A stretch of DNA of 64,000 nt from Fidelibacterota bacterium (lineage in GTDB: Bacteria; Fidelibacterota; Marinisomatia; SCGC-AAA003-L08; JACNLC01), in NCBI GenBank assembly GCA_014381725.1, contig JACNLC010000070.1, positions 1-64,000 on the forward strand. The letters run 5' to 3'. The translations under genes and the position numbers were made by a program. Below the pieces are notes generated by a model. It searched no databases and was not told where the DNA came from. It saw only the letters and a program-made list of their open reading frames with translations. Shown here one piece after another: positions 43,960-53,248 of the stretch; within the stretch, counting starts at the first letter, position 1; each line of letters begins with the position of its first letter.

Positions 43960-46900
43960 AGTATTTAATAGAATTTTTCAAATATTTCATAAATATCGCC
44001 ATCGTTGCTACCTGCTCAAAATTACAATCTTTTGCACTTTTTTTGAGGTTAAAGTTTTGAATTTTCAATGTTTTATAGTCAAATTCTGCAAGGACTTCAC
44101 TGTTTTCGAAAACTAATACTTTATCAATTCTATTCAATGTCGCCCATTTATCTTTGTTTTTCCATCGCAAAATTCCATCGTCAAAATAATATCCTTTTTC
44201 AGTTTTTTCAAAACTGGACTTATCTAAATAGAATTTTGGTTTATCACGATACGGAGCACCGTTTGTTGGGCAAAATGTTGCACAATTCCCGCATTCGTTG
44301 CATAAATTTGCAGTGTTTACTATCTGATATTTCTGCTCAATTCTGAATGGTTCAAGTTCACAAATTTTCCCGTTTTTTATTTCGTAAGCAGGATATTCCA
44401 TCTGTTCCACATCAAAACTTACATTTGCTCGATTTGGACAAACCGAAACACAAATATTGCAAAATTGGTCACATTGCAAACAACGCATCGCCTCTGTTTG
44501 CTCATCATCTGATTTTTTAGGATAAATCCTAGTGGCCTGCATTTGTTGAAACTCTGCCAATGAAATATTGCTTCGTTTTTCGCCAATATTGTTTTCAGTC
44601 AATTTTTCTCCGCACTGAATCAAAATTTCTTCTGCTGCCCGTTTTCCATCTCCAATTGCATTCACAAGCGATGATGCACCACGAGTAAAATCACCTCCAG
44701 TAAATACATTTTTGATTTGTGATTCCTGAGTGTTGGAATTGATTTGCACTTGAGGTTCAGGGAAAAAGTCGAGCACAATTTCTTGCCCAATCGCTGAAAT
44801 AACTGAATCAAAATGCATTTCAAATTCCGAATTTGAAATTTTAATCGGTCGTTTTCGTCCACTTTCGTCTGGTTCTCCGAGTTTCATTTTAGAGCAAACG
44901 AGTCCTGTTAATTTACCACTATTTTCGATAATATTTTCTGGCAGAATCAATTCTATAATTTCGATACCTTCTTCAATGAGTTCGCGAATTTCTTCTGGAT
45001 TTGCTGGCATTTCTTTTTTGGTCCGACGATATAAAACACTAACCGATTTTGCGTTTCGTTTCGCGGCTCTTGCGACATCCATCGCCGAATTTCCGCCACC
45101 AATCACAGCAACAGAATTACCCAAATTTATTGACTCACCATCCTTCAATTTCGATAAAAATTCAAGTTGATCAAATGCTAATTTTTCGTTTGGAATACCA
45201 AGTTTTCGACTTTTTTGTGCACCAGTGCCGATAAATAAAAAATCGAAATTATTTTGCAATTCGTTGAATTTCCATAAATCAACTTTTGTATCAAAGTGAA
45301 TTTTCGCACCAAGTTCGATAATCCTATCAATATCTGCATTAATGCTTTCGTCATTCAAACGAAATTCTGGAATCACGGCTGAAATCATTCCACCCGCTTG
45401 CGATTTTTGCTCAAATATCTCAACCGAAAACTCATTATTAAGCAGAAAATATGCACACGAAAGTCCAGAAGGTCCAGCACCGATGATTGCGATTTTTGGA
45501 TGTTGGATATTGGATATTGGATGTTGAATATTTCCTACGCTCCATTCACTGCTCTCTGCTATAAACTTTTTGATGTCACGAATTTTTAGTGGAGAATCAT
45601 AATTGATTCTTGTGCATTTTGTCTGGCATATTTGATCGCATACTGCTCCGGTTGAATATGGAAAGGGGTTCGTTTGTAACACTATTTTCAGCGCATTTTG
45701 CAAATCTCCCTGTGCAACAAAATCAAGATATGCCGGAACATTTTGGTCGGTCGCACAAGTTTCTGTGCACGGTGCTTTTGCACAATCAAAAATTGGCAAA
45801 TCACGGCTCGTTTTGATATTTTGATATGGAAATTCAGATTTTCTATATCGTGGATTTTCCAGAACAAATTTTGCATAATTTTGCAATTTGCCTTTTGTAT
45901 TCGTAATTTCTAATTCGTAATTCCTAATTCTCAATTCTTCAAAATATTGAGCCAACCGAGCATAACCACCGGGTTTGAGCAAATCTGAGCAAACAGTAAC
46001 GGGAAAAAGTCCGCATTCAAGAGTTTCAGAAACATTAAACGCATCTACGCCAGCACAAAATGAAATGTTCAGTTTGTTATCAAAATCTGATTGTAATATT
46101 TCTGCTAAATTAATAGCCAACGGATGTAACGCGCGACCGCTTAGATAAACCATTATTTCAGAATTTGGCAAATCAGTATTTTCGTTCAAAACTTCCAAAG
46201 TGTTTGTTAATTTGATTCCAAATTCCACACCAAATATTTCCGCTGTATTTTGCAATGAATGAATCATCTTTACAGCATCCGGATATTTCAAATCGTGCTC
46301 AAATGCAATATCAGGCACTGTAATTTCATATTCCAAATTTTCGTTTAAAATTTCACGAACTTGATGTTTCCCAAGCAAAGTTGGATTCAATTTTACTGTA
46401 GTGTGAAATTTTCGTTCCGTTAAAAAGTATTCTGCAATTTTCTGAATTTCCTCTGTCGGACATCCGTGCATTGTAGAAATTGTCAAATTATTTGAAATCT
46501 GTGTTGGGATATTTAAACTTCGAATATTTGGATAAATCGGTTCCAATATTTTTAGATAATTTTCTAGTTCTTCTGAGCAATCTGTCATTCTATTCAAATA
46601 TTGTTGCACATTCGGTTTTTTGATTCCAGCCAAATCGTAACCAACACTCATATTGAAAATAAATCCTGATTCATTCGATTCAAACCCAAATTTATCTTTT
46701 AATAAATGAATCAATATCCACGCTTTTAGATATTCGTCAAACGATTCATTAAGTTTCAATTCCTGCGACCATTCGCAATTGTATCCTTCATCGGAAATAT
46801 CAATACACGGACGGGTGATTTCGAGTTCGTCGATCGTCTGCACAGTTTTAAGTTCGATGTATCGTGCTCCACAAAGCCACGCTGAAATAATATTCTGTGC

Positions 46901-47110
46901 CATTTGTGTATGCGGACCTGCAGCAACTCCAATCGGTGTTTCTAATAGTTGACCATAACGCTTTGCTCTAAAATAATCATCTGATTTCGGGTTGAAAAAT
47001 AGCGATTTGTGAATACCAAAAATCGTGTCTTTTTTGCCACAAAGTTCGCAAAGATTCGCTAAGGTTTTTAAATTTATTCCTTTAAAATTTTTCATTTTAC
47101 TGTTCATCAT
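43952..47110 (-). CDS. ygfK: YgfK-type multidomain oxidoreductase
   Basis: A 1052-residue flavoprotein. The N-terminal third is dihydroorotate dehydrogenase-like (TPIGVAAGPHTQMAQNI, ARYIELKTVQ). A GltD-like part follows with iron-sulfur cysteines (CAKAPCTETCATDQNVPAYL), FAD motif IIGAGPSGLSCAYFL and NADPH motif VIGGGNSAMDVARAAK. The C-terminus has two ferredoxin-like motifs (CNICVSVCPNR, CNECGNCATFCP). E. coli YgfK was first called a selenate reductase subunit; work on gut anaerobes places it in urate/purine breakdown. Two simple repeats are inserted in frame near residues 391-404 and 526-538. A second ATG three bases on is an equal start candidate. Confidence 0.92.
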   Translation of the reverse strand: MMNSKMKNFKGINLKTLANLCELCGKKDTIFGIHKSLFFNPKSDDYFRAKRYGQLLETPIGVAAGPHTQMAQNIISAWLCGARYIELKTVQTIDELEITRPCIDISDEGYNCEWSQELKLNESFDEYLKAWILIHLLKDKFGFESNESGFIFNMSVGYDLAGIKKPNVQQYLNRMTDCSEELENYLKILEPIYPNIRSLNIPTQISNNLTISTMHGCPTEEIQKIAEYFLTERKFHTTVKLNPTLLGKHQVREILNENLEYEITVPDIAFEHDLKYPDAVKMIHSLQNTAEIFGVEFGIKLTNTLEVLNENTDLPNSEIMVYLSGRALHPLAINLAEILQSDFDNKLNISFCAGVDAFNVSETLECGLFPVTVCSDLLKPGGYARLAQYFEELRIRNYELEITNTKGKLQNYAKFVLENPRYRKSEFPYQNIKTSRDLPIFDCAKAPCTETCATDQNVPAYLDFVAQGDLQNALKIVLQTNPFPYSTGAVCDQICQTKCTRINYDSPLKIRDIKKFIAESSEWSVGNIQHPISNIQHPKIAIIGAGPSGLSCAYFLLNNEFSVEIFEQKSQAGGMISAVIPEFRLNDESINADIDRIIELGAKIHFDTKVDLWKFNELQNNFDFLFIGTGAQKSRKLGIPNEKLAFDQLEFLSKLKDGESINLGNSVAVIGGGNSAMDVARAAKRNAKSVSVLYRRTKKEMPANPEEIRELIEEGIEIIELILPENIIENSGKLTGLVCSKMKLGEPDESGRKRPIKISNSEFEMHFDSVISAIGQEIVLDFFPEPQVQINSNTQESQIKNVFTGGDFTRGASSLVNAIGDGKRAAEEILIQCGEKLTENNIGEKRSNISLAEFQQMQATRIYPKKSDDEQTEAMRCLQCDQFCNICVSVCPNRANVSFDVEQMEYPAYEIKNGKICELEPFRIEQKYQIVNTANLCNECGNCATFCPTNGAPYRDKPKFYLDKSSFEKTEKGYYFDDGILRWKNKDKWATLNRIDKVLVFENSEVLAEFDYKTLKIQNFNLKKSAKDCNFEQVATMAIFMKYLKNSIKYYG
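45496..45532 (-). repeat. In-frame NIQHP repeat in ygfK
   Basis: The minus strand reads CAACATCCAATATCCAATAT then CCAACATCCAA, encoding NIQHPISNIQHP just before the FAD-binding strand. It shares CCAATATCCAACATCCAA with ispE (32132-32149). Confidence 0.75.
45899..45937 (-). repeat. In-frame AATTACGAATTA-type repeat in ygfK
   Basis: The minus strand reads GAATTGAGAATTAGGAATTA followed by CGAATTAGAAATTACGAAT, encoding LRIRNYELEITNT. It is a simple near-tandem repeat of the kind usually seen between genes, here kept in frame. Confidence 0.65.
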
Positions 47111-47924
47111 TCATCCTTCGAACCTCATTGTTCAAAAGGTTTACTAACACTTGTTCTCTATAATTTGCACTTGCCCGAATGTCTGAAATCGGCGAAATGT
47201 CGGGGACAATCAAATTGGCAGTGATGTCAGTTTTAGGATTATCAAGCAACACATTTTCCAATGTTTTCAGTCGGATAATCGTCGGGGCAACGGCTCCTGC
47301 AAAAATAGAAAGATGTTCAAAATTATCGCAGTTTTTCTTATACACAATTGCAAAGTTGACTACAGAAATTGCCATAGATTCACGCAATCCTAGTTTGATA
47401 AACAGCGATTGAAAATCTGTTTTCGGCAAAATAACGGACTGCAAAATCTCACCATTATTAAGTGCAATTTCACCGGGATTTGTGATGATATTTTCGATTG
47501 GAACGATTCGTTCACTTTTGCTCCTGATGAGTTTTAGTTTAGCACCAAAAGAATAAAGTGGTGTGAGTAAATCACCCGATGGAGAAGCATTGCAAATGTT
47601 TCCACCGATTGTGGCACGATTGCGGATTTGCACACCAGCGAACTCTTTTGTAGCCTGCCATAATGCGTTGAAATATTTGTGAATTACAAGATTTTTCTGT
47701 AATTCTGTAACCGTCGTGAGCGCTCCAATTTCGATTTCTTCTGTGGTTTCACGAATTTCTGAAAGGTCTGAGATATTTTTCAAATCAATCAAATTTTCAG
47801 GAAGTGGAGTTCCATTTTCAAATCCTGGCATTAAATCCGTCCCACCAACTAAAATGGTGTAATTTTTGATCGATTCGAAAAGATTAAATAATTCTGAAAT
47901 TGAATTTGGAGAAAAATAGTTCAT
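47097..47924 (-). CDS. Molybdenum hydroxylase FAD-binding subunit
   Basis: A 275-residue XdhB-type subunit with standard flavin motifs LVGGTDLMP (about 25-33) and RNRATIGGNICNASPSGDLL (about 98-117). The C-terminal CO-dehydrogenase flavoprotein domain is complete. With the 2Fe-2S gene before it and the large subunit at 55576-57825 it would make a second XDH-type enzyme, though the large subunit lies six genes upstream. It overlaps ygfK by 14 bp. Confidence 0.92.
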   Translation of the reverse strand: MNYFSPNSISELFNLFESIKNYTILVGGTDLMPGFENGTPLPENLIDLKNISDLSEIRETTEEIEIGALTTVTELQKNLVIHKYFNALWQATKEFAGVQIRNRATIGGNICNASPSGDLLTPLYSFGAKLKLIRSKSERIVPIENIITNPGEIALNNGEILQSVILPKTDFQSLFIKLGLRESMAISVVNFAIVYKKNCDNFEHLSIFAGAVAPTIIRLKTLENVLLDNPKTDITANLIVPDISPISDIRASANYREQVLVNLLNNEVRRMNDEQ

Positions 47925-47931
47925 TTAATTG

Positions 47932-48390
47932 TCAATTGTTTTCAATTGCATCCACTATTTTTTTGTATCCAGTGCAACGACAAATATTCCCCGCAAGTTT
48001 TTCTTTGATTTCGTCACGAGTAGAATGTGGGTTTTCTTTTCGGATTTCCTCTCCAGCAAGCACCATTCCCGGAATGCAAAATCCACATTGCACCGAATGA
48101 TGCTCGATAAAATTCTGTTGTATTTCCGATAATTCGTCTACTTTTGCGATTCCTTCTATCGTTGAGATTTCACTCCCATTAGTTTCCACTGCAAAAATTA
48201 AACACGAATTTACGATTTTCCCAGCAAGAATTACAGAACACGCTCCGCATTCGCCTTCGCCACAGACTTCTTTCGTGCCAGTTAATTTCAAATGGTTTCT
48301 GATGAAATCCAAAAGTCGCAAATGCGTTGGAATCGTTTTTTCGACTTGCTTTCCGTTAATTTTTACCGAAATTGCCTTGCTATTTTTCAT
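47932..48390 (-). CDS. Molybdenum hydroxylase 2Fe-2S subunit
   Basis: A 152-residue subunit with both clusters: CGEGECGACSVILAG ... C and CGFCIPGMVLAG ... CRCTGYKKIVDAI. It is more regular than the paralogue at 41175-41636 and has no repeat-derived tail. Start at 48390 follows a 54-bp gap after the PLP enzyme that contains an 'AATCTGTGAAATCCGTGAAA' repeat. It delivers electrons to the flavin subunit encoded 7 bp later. Confidence 0.94.
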   Translation of the reverse strand: MKNSKAISVKINGKQVEKTIPTHLRLLDFIRNHLKLTGTKEVCGEGECGACSVILAGKIVNSCLIFAVETNGSEISTIEGIAKVDELSEIQQNFIEHHSVQCGFCIPGMVLAGEEIRKENPHSTRDEIKEKLAGNICRCTGYKKIVDAIENN

Positions 48391-48444
48391 CCGCGATTTT
48401 TGGTTGTAAACAATCTGTGAAATCCGTGAAATCTGTGGTTTTGT

Positions 48445-49671
48445 TCACAGGTTTAAATTCTCAATTGAATCTATCGCTTCCGGAATTTCTATTTTCTTCT
48501 GTGCCGCTGGAATGTCTTTCAATCCCGTGCCGGTTGCTAGAATTACGACAGTCTCATTTTTTTCGATTTTTCTGGATTCAGTCGCTTTTTTGAATCCTGC
48601 AAATGACGATGCCGCCGCTGGTTCTGTGAAAATTCCCGTTTTTTCAGAAAGTTCCTTTTGCGCTGTCAAAATTTCATCATCACTCACAGTAATTCCAAAT
48701 CCGTCGCTGTTTTTTACGGCTCTGAGTGCTTTTGTTCCGTCGGCGGGATTGTCCACAGAAATGCTATCGGCAATGGTATTTGACGAAACAGGTTCGATTT
48801 TCCCATCATTTTTGAGTGCATTGACACTGGCACAACTTCCTTCGGATTGCACGGCGACAAGTTTCGGCATTTTGTCAATCCAACCGAGTTTTTTCAAATC
48901 CCAGAACGATTTGTAAACTCCGCCGATGATGCAACCATCTCCGGTCGGAACGAAAATCAAATCCGGCACATTCCAATTCAATTGTTCAGCGATTTCGAGT
49001 CCGACAGTTTTTTTGCCTTCGGAAAGTATGGGATTGATGCCTGTTGAACGCGAGTAAAATCCGTATTTTTCAGAAATTTTCATCGAAAGTGCGAACGCGT
49101 CATCATATGTTCCGTTCACAGGAAAAAGTGTTGCGCCGTATTGTAAAATCTGCGTGAGTTTGGCTTTCGGAGCCGAAGCCGGTGCGAGGATAATTGCATT
49201 TTTTCTGTAAAATGCCGAAAGCGCTGAAAGCGAAGCCGCCGCATTGCCCGTCGAAGCAGCCACAATCGTGTTTTCGCCCATTTCCGTCGCGTGCTGAATA
49301 CCGATGTCCGTAGCGCGGTCTTTCAGCGAACCGGATGGATTGCGTGTGTCATCTTTGACGAAAAATTCCGAGACACCAAATTCCTCTGCAATTTTCGCAA
49401 AGGAAATCAACGGAGTTCCGCCGATTTGCATCGTGCGTTTTGGTGCATTTTTAACCGGTAAAATCGGTAAATATCTCCAATGAGAACGGTCTGGATTTTT
49501 CGCTAAATCTTGCTTCGTCCATTTTTGCGAAATTGAAGCATAATCGTAAATGATGTCTAAATTCTCACCGCAATCACATTGATAACGAAATGGTTCGATG
49601 TCATATTTTGCATCGCAGGAAACGCACTGCACATTGATAATTTTTGGTTTTTGATTTTTCATTTCAACCAT
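48445..49671 (-). CDS. Threonine synthase-like PLP enzyme
   Basis: A 408-residue fold-type II PLP enzyme. An N-terminal zinc-ribbon-like part (CVSCDAKY ... CDCG) is followed by the threonine synthase core with the PLP lysine in NPSGSLKDRATD and the cofactor phosphate loop in VPTGDGCIIGG. Its place inside the purine cluster, next to another PLP enzyme, suggests a beta-elimination on a diamino acid such as 2,3-diaminopropionate rather than threonine synthesis; that is inference. Base composition is clearly higher in GC than in the neighbouring ygfK. Confidence 0.85.
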   Translation of the reverse strand: MVEMKNQKPKIINVQCVSCDAKYDIEPFRYQCDCGENLDIIYDYASISQKWTKQDLAKNPDRSHWRYLPILPVKNAPKRTMQIGGTPLISFAKIAEEFGVSEFFVKDDTRNPSGSLKDRATDIGIQHATEMGENTIVAASTGNAAASLSALSAFYRKNAIILAPASAPKAKLTQILQYGATLFPVNGTYDDAFALSMKISEKYGFYSRSTGINPILSEGKKTVGLEIAEQLNWNVPDLIFVPTGDGCIIGGVYKSFWDLKKLGWIDKMPKLVAVQSEGSCASVNALKNDGKIEPVSSNTIADSISVDNPADGTKALRAVKNSDGFGITVSDDEILTAQKELSEKTGIFTEPAAASSFAGFKKATESRKIEKNETVVILATGTGLKDIPAAQKKIEIPEAIDSIENLNL

Positions 49672-49695
49672 TGATTACACGAATATCACAGAAGA

Positions 49696-49729
49696 TTTAG
49701 CCGCGAAGAGCACAAAGAAATACGAAAAT
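49696..49729 (+). repeat. Dispersed intergenic repeat copy
   Basis: TTTAGCCGCGAAGAGCACAA continues as AGAAATACGAAAAT. It matches the element at 41181-41215 on the opposite strand with few changes. Confidence 0.7.
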
Positions 49730-49742
49730 AAAAACCGTAAAA

Positions 49743-51188
49743 TCATCCACTAATTTTCGAATTAAACTCTTCGATTTTTCTGTCCCATTCGTCGGCTTTC
49801 GCAAACTGATTTTTCCAATAATCGTCATCATTCCATTGTGCATCGAGTTCTTCAACTGATTTGCCTTGTTGCTCGATCCACGTAAAATATTTCAAATTGT
49901 GAATCCTCTTTTTTTCGTAATACGAAAGTTCCAAAATATCGTCTTTTCCGATGCCTAGAAGCCGATGTTCAAAATCCACTTCCGCTTGCGTTTCCGTGTA
50001 TTTACCAAATTTCTCATTCGCTTCAGCAAGTCGTGATTGATACATTTCCATCGAATCGGTAGCCACTGTAAACACGCAATCGTTTTCGTTGAATTCGTAG
50101 TATTTCGCTATTTTGATTGCACCCAAAATATTCGCAACCGAAGAAATACCGAAATGATGCAATTTTTCCAGTAAATCTTCAGAAATACCATGATTTTTGA
50201 GAACCGATTTTCCTCCCGTTTCATTGAACAGTCGAATGAGTCGCATCGGTGCTTCGTCATCAATTCCGGCAACCATATCGAGATTTTTCACATTCATAAT
50301 CCACGGAATATGCTTATCGCCGATGCCCTCAATTCTGTGTCCGCCGTAGCCGTTTCGGAGCATTGTCGGGACTTGCGATGCTTCGCCCGCGGCAATTTTA
50401 ATTTGTGGGAATTTTGTGCGAAGATAATCGCCACTACCGAGAGTTCCACCGCTGCCTTGCGTCAAAAACAATCCGCTGAACCGCTGATTTTCTGCCGACT
50501 CCGATGCGAAAACTTCCGCCATCGCAGGACCCGTTATAGCATAATGCCAGAGCGGATTTCCGATTTCAGCGAACTGATTCAAATTCACAATTTCATCGCC
50601 GCGCTGGGTTTGCAATTCCTTGACTTTATCGTAAATTTCCTTCACATTCGCCTCACCGCCTGGCGTGGCAATGACTTCGGCACCGACTTTTTTGAGCCAA
50701 TCAAACCGTTCCTGCGACATTTCCTCCGGCAAAACAGCAATCGAAGGACAGCCGAGTAAATAGCCATCGTAAGCGCCGCCCCGACAGTAATTCCCCGTCG
50801 ATGGCCACAGCGCTTTTTGGCGAGTTGGGTCGAATTTTCCAGTAATCAATTTTTCGACAAGCGGACCGAAAGTCGCACCAACTTTATGTGCTCCAGTCGG
50901 GAAGTATTTCCCAAGCAAAATGAATATTCTTGCTTCCACACCGGTCAATTCCGATGGAAGTTCAAGAAAATTCACTTTTCCGAATCCACCACCTTTTTTC
51001 ACGGGTTCGTTTTTCCAGGTGATGCGAAATAAATTGAGCGGATTCAAATCCCACAAACCGACTGTTTTCAGTTTGTCCTTGATGCTCTGCGGAATTAACT
51101 CCGTATTTCGCATTTGTTTGTAAGTCGGAATAACGATATTTTTCTCTCTACAGCGTTGAATTGTGTTTTGTAAAATTTGATTTGTCAT
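49743..51188 (-). CDS. PLP-dependent enzyme, TrpB/cysteine synthase fold
   Basis: A 481-residue fold-type II PLP enzyme longer than most of its class. The PLP lysine is probably in PTGAHKVGATF, WPSTGNYCRGGAYDG is the substrate loop, and TQGSGGTLGSGDYL holds the cofactor phosphate. It is not the E. coli YgeX diaminopropionate ammonia-lyase: length and motifs differ. I recognise the fold but not a characterised family. Cluster position suggests it eliminates ammonia or another group from a purine-derived amino acid. AAAAAGGAAAA precedes the ATG. Confidence 0.82.
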   Translation of the reverse strand: MTNQILQNTIQRCREKNIVIPTYKQMRNTELIPQSIKDKLKTVGLWDLNPLNLFRITWKNEPVKKGGGFGKVNFLELPSELTGVEARIFILLGKYFPTGAHKVGATFGPLVEKLITGKFDPTRQKALWPSTGNYCRGGAYDGYLLGCPSIAVLPEEMSQERFDWLKKVGAEVIATPGGEANVKEIYDKVKELQTQRGDEIVNLNQFAEIGNPLWHYAITGPAMAEVFASESAENQRFSGLFLTQGSGGTLGSGDYLRTKFPQIKIAAGEASQVPTMLRNGYGGHRIEGIGDKHIPWIMNVKNLDMVAGIDDEAPMRLIRLFNETGGKSVLKNHGISEDLLEKLHHFGISSVANILGAIKIAKYYEFNENDCVFTVATDSMEMYQSRLAEANEKFGKYTETQAEVDFEHRLLGIGKDDILELSYYEKKRIHNLKYFTWIEQQGKSVEELDAQWNDDDYWKNQFAKADEWDRKIEEFNSKISG

Positions 51189-51222
51189 ATTTTTTCCTTT
51201 TTAGATATAAATTTCACGGATA

Positions 51223-52179
51223 TTAGCAGTTTATTATCTGCGTTCCGGTTTTTCCGTTCAAGGCATCAATCGCCTTATCCAAAGATGTAATTATCGCCCG
51301 TTCGCCACCGGATTTTACGAATCGAATACACGCTTCCACTTTCGGCCCCATGCTTCCATCGGCAAATTGTCCATCACTGAGATATTTTTCCGCTTCAGCA
51401 ACCGTAATTTCGCTCAACGATTTTTGGTTCGGTTTCCCGAAATTCAGATAAACACATTCCACATCGGTGAGTACCAGGAAAATATCTCCGTTTACGACTT
51501 CTGCAAGTTTCTGCCCGGCCTTGTCTTTATCCACGACCGCTTCTACTCCGATGAGTTGACCATCTGATTGTTTCACGACGGGAATTCCGCCGCCGCCTGA
51601 TGTTATCACAATCACACGATTTTCCAAAAGAAGTTTAATCGCTTCCGCTTCGATAAGTCCAATCGGTTCCGGCGACGGAACAACTCTCCTCCATGATTTT
51701 TCCGCTCCCGGCTTGACTTCTTTGACAATGTATCCTTTCTTCTCTTTCAATTCCATCGCTTCCTCGGGTGTGTAAAACGGTCCCACCGGCTTACTTGGAT
51801 TCATAAAATCGGAATCCTTGTCATCCACCAAAACCTGCGTAATTACCGAAGTAATCGGAATTTCCCGCCCGTCCTTACGAAACGCATTCTGCAATTGATT
51901 TTGAAACATGTAACCGATTTCTCCCTGGGTCATCGCATCCACAACATCCAGCGGCAAGGGCGGCACGAGCATTTTGCTTTCTTCCTGTTGAATCAGCAAA
52001 TTTCCAGCCTGCGGACCATTTCCGTGTGTGAGAATCAACTTGTAACCGAGTTTGTTCATCTTCACGAGTTGTTCGCAAGTCAGCGCCACATTTTTGAATT
52101 GATCTTCAGCGGTGCCGACTTCTCCCGGCTGCTTGATCGCATTTCCTCCGAGAGCAATTATAATTAATTTTCTTTTCAT
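51223..52179 (-). CDS. arcC: Carbamate kinase
   Basis: A 318-residue amino acid kinase-fold enzyme that makes ATP from carbamoyl phosphate and ADP. The start at 52179 (MKRKLIIIALGGNAI) has GGAG six bases upstream. ALGGNAIKQPGE, LTHGNGPQAGNLL, RVVPSPEP and ITSGGGGIPV are family landmarks. It is the counterpart of E. coli YqeA. It lies between the transcarbamoylase genes, which produce carbamoyl phosphate, and the PLP enzymes, so it is the likely energy-yielding step. Confidence 0.95.
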   Translation of the reverse strand: MKRKLIIIALGGNAIKQPGEVGTAEDQFKNVALTCEQLVKMNKLGYKLILTHGNGPQAGNLLIQQEESKMLVPPLPLDVVDAMTQGEIGYMFQNQLQNAFRKDGREIPITSVITQVLVDDKDSDFMNPSKPVGPFYTPEEAMELKEKKGYIVKEVKPGAEKSWRRVVPSPEPIGLIEAEAIKLLLENRVIVITSGGGGIPVVKQSDGQLIGVEAVVDKDKAGQKLAEVVNGDIFLVLTDVECVYLNFGKPNQKSLSEITVAEAEKYLSDGQFADGSMGPKVEACIRFVKSGGERAIITSLDKAIDALNGKTGTQIINC

Positions 52180-52264
52180 ACTTTTCTCCATAAAAACCAC
52201 GAATGAACACTAAAATTCGCAAATAAAATCTTAGTGAAACTTAGCGCTCTTGGTGGCTAAAAAA

Positions 52265-53239
52265 TTACATCGTTAACGCCATCACCGCTTTTTGAGCGTG
52301 AAGCCGATTTTCCGCCTGATCAAAGACAACCGAATTCGGTCCGTCAAGAACTCCATCGGTAACTTCGATATTCCGATCTGCAGGCAACGGATGCATGTAA
52401 ATCGCATCTGGCTTTGCCATCGCTAAACGACGCTCATCGGCAATCCAATCACTATATTGCTCGGTGATTCGTTTGTCATTGGTTGGATCCGTCGTTGTCA
52501 ACATTGGTCCCCAACTTTTCGCATACCAAATGTCCGTGTCTTTCACGCCAGCTTCAAAATCGTCCATTATCTCAAAACTTCCGTGATGCTTTTTCGCATT
52601 TTCTTTCGCCTGATCAATGAATTTCGATTTCAGTTTGAACTCAGGCGGATGTACCAAACGGACATTCATTCCATAGCGGGTCATGAGCAAAATCAAACTA
52701 TTCGGAACACTTTGTGGTTTTGAGTAACTCGAAGCATACGCCCAACTCACAGTAATCGTTTTCCCGCGAGGATCGCCTTTTTTTTCTTTGATAGTTTGCA
52801 AATCTGCCAAAATCTGATGCGGATGAAATTCATCGCATTGCATATTCAAAACCGGCGTTCGGCTGGCTTCGGCAACCCAACGAATGTATTGATTCCCATG
52901 CTCCCAATCTACTTGACGAATCGCAATTCCATCGTTGTAACGACCGAGAATATCGCCGATTTCTTTAGCCGTATCACCGTGGGAAACCTGCGTCGTTTTG
53001 CTATCCAAAAACATCGCATGTCCACCGAGTTGAGCCATTCCCGCTTCAAACGACGCACGAGTCCGAGTGCTGGAAAAGAAAAACAACATCGCCAGAACTT
53101 TATCACGCAAATAAGCATGCGGTTCGCCCAAAGCCCTTTTGCGTTTCAAATCCATGGCAACATCCATAATCGTGTCGATTTCTTCCCGAGTCCATTCCTG
53201 AGTCGTAATCATGTCACGGCCGCGTAAAAATGTCTGCAT
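52265..53239 (-). CDS. ygeW: Knotted carbamoyltransferase, YgeW-like
   Basis: A 324-residue transcarbamoylase. The carbamoyl phosphate loop is SSTRTRASFE, followed by CDEFHPHQILADLQT. SWAYASSYSKPQSVPNS matches the YgeW/acetylornithine-type knotted group and MHPLPADRNIEVTDGV closes the active site. In catabolism it would run backwards, phosphorolysing a ureido acid to an amine and carbamoyl phosphate. AGGAGG lies upstream. It follows the second carbamoyltransferase gene by nine bases. Confidence 0.85.
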   Translation of the reverse strand: MQTFLRGRDMITTQEWTREEIDTIMDVAMDLKRKRALGEPHAYLRDKVLAMLFFFSSTRTRASFEAGMAQLGGHAMFLDSKTTQVSHGDTAKEIGDILGRYNDGIAIRQVDWEHGNQYIRWVAEASRTPVLNMQCDEFHPHQILADLQTIKEKKGDPRGKTITVSWAYASSYSKPQSVPNSLILLMTRYGMNVRLVHPPEFKLKSKFIDQAKENAKKHHGSFEIMDDFEAGVKDTDIWYAKSWGPMLTTTDPTNDKRITEQYSDWIADERRLAMAKPDAIYMHPLPADRNIEVTDGVLDGPNSVVFDQAENRLHAQKAVMALTM

Positions 53240-53248
53240 AATTTCCTC

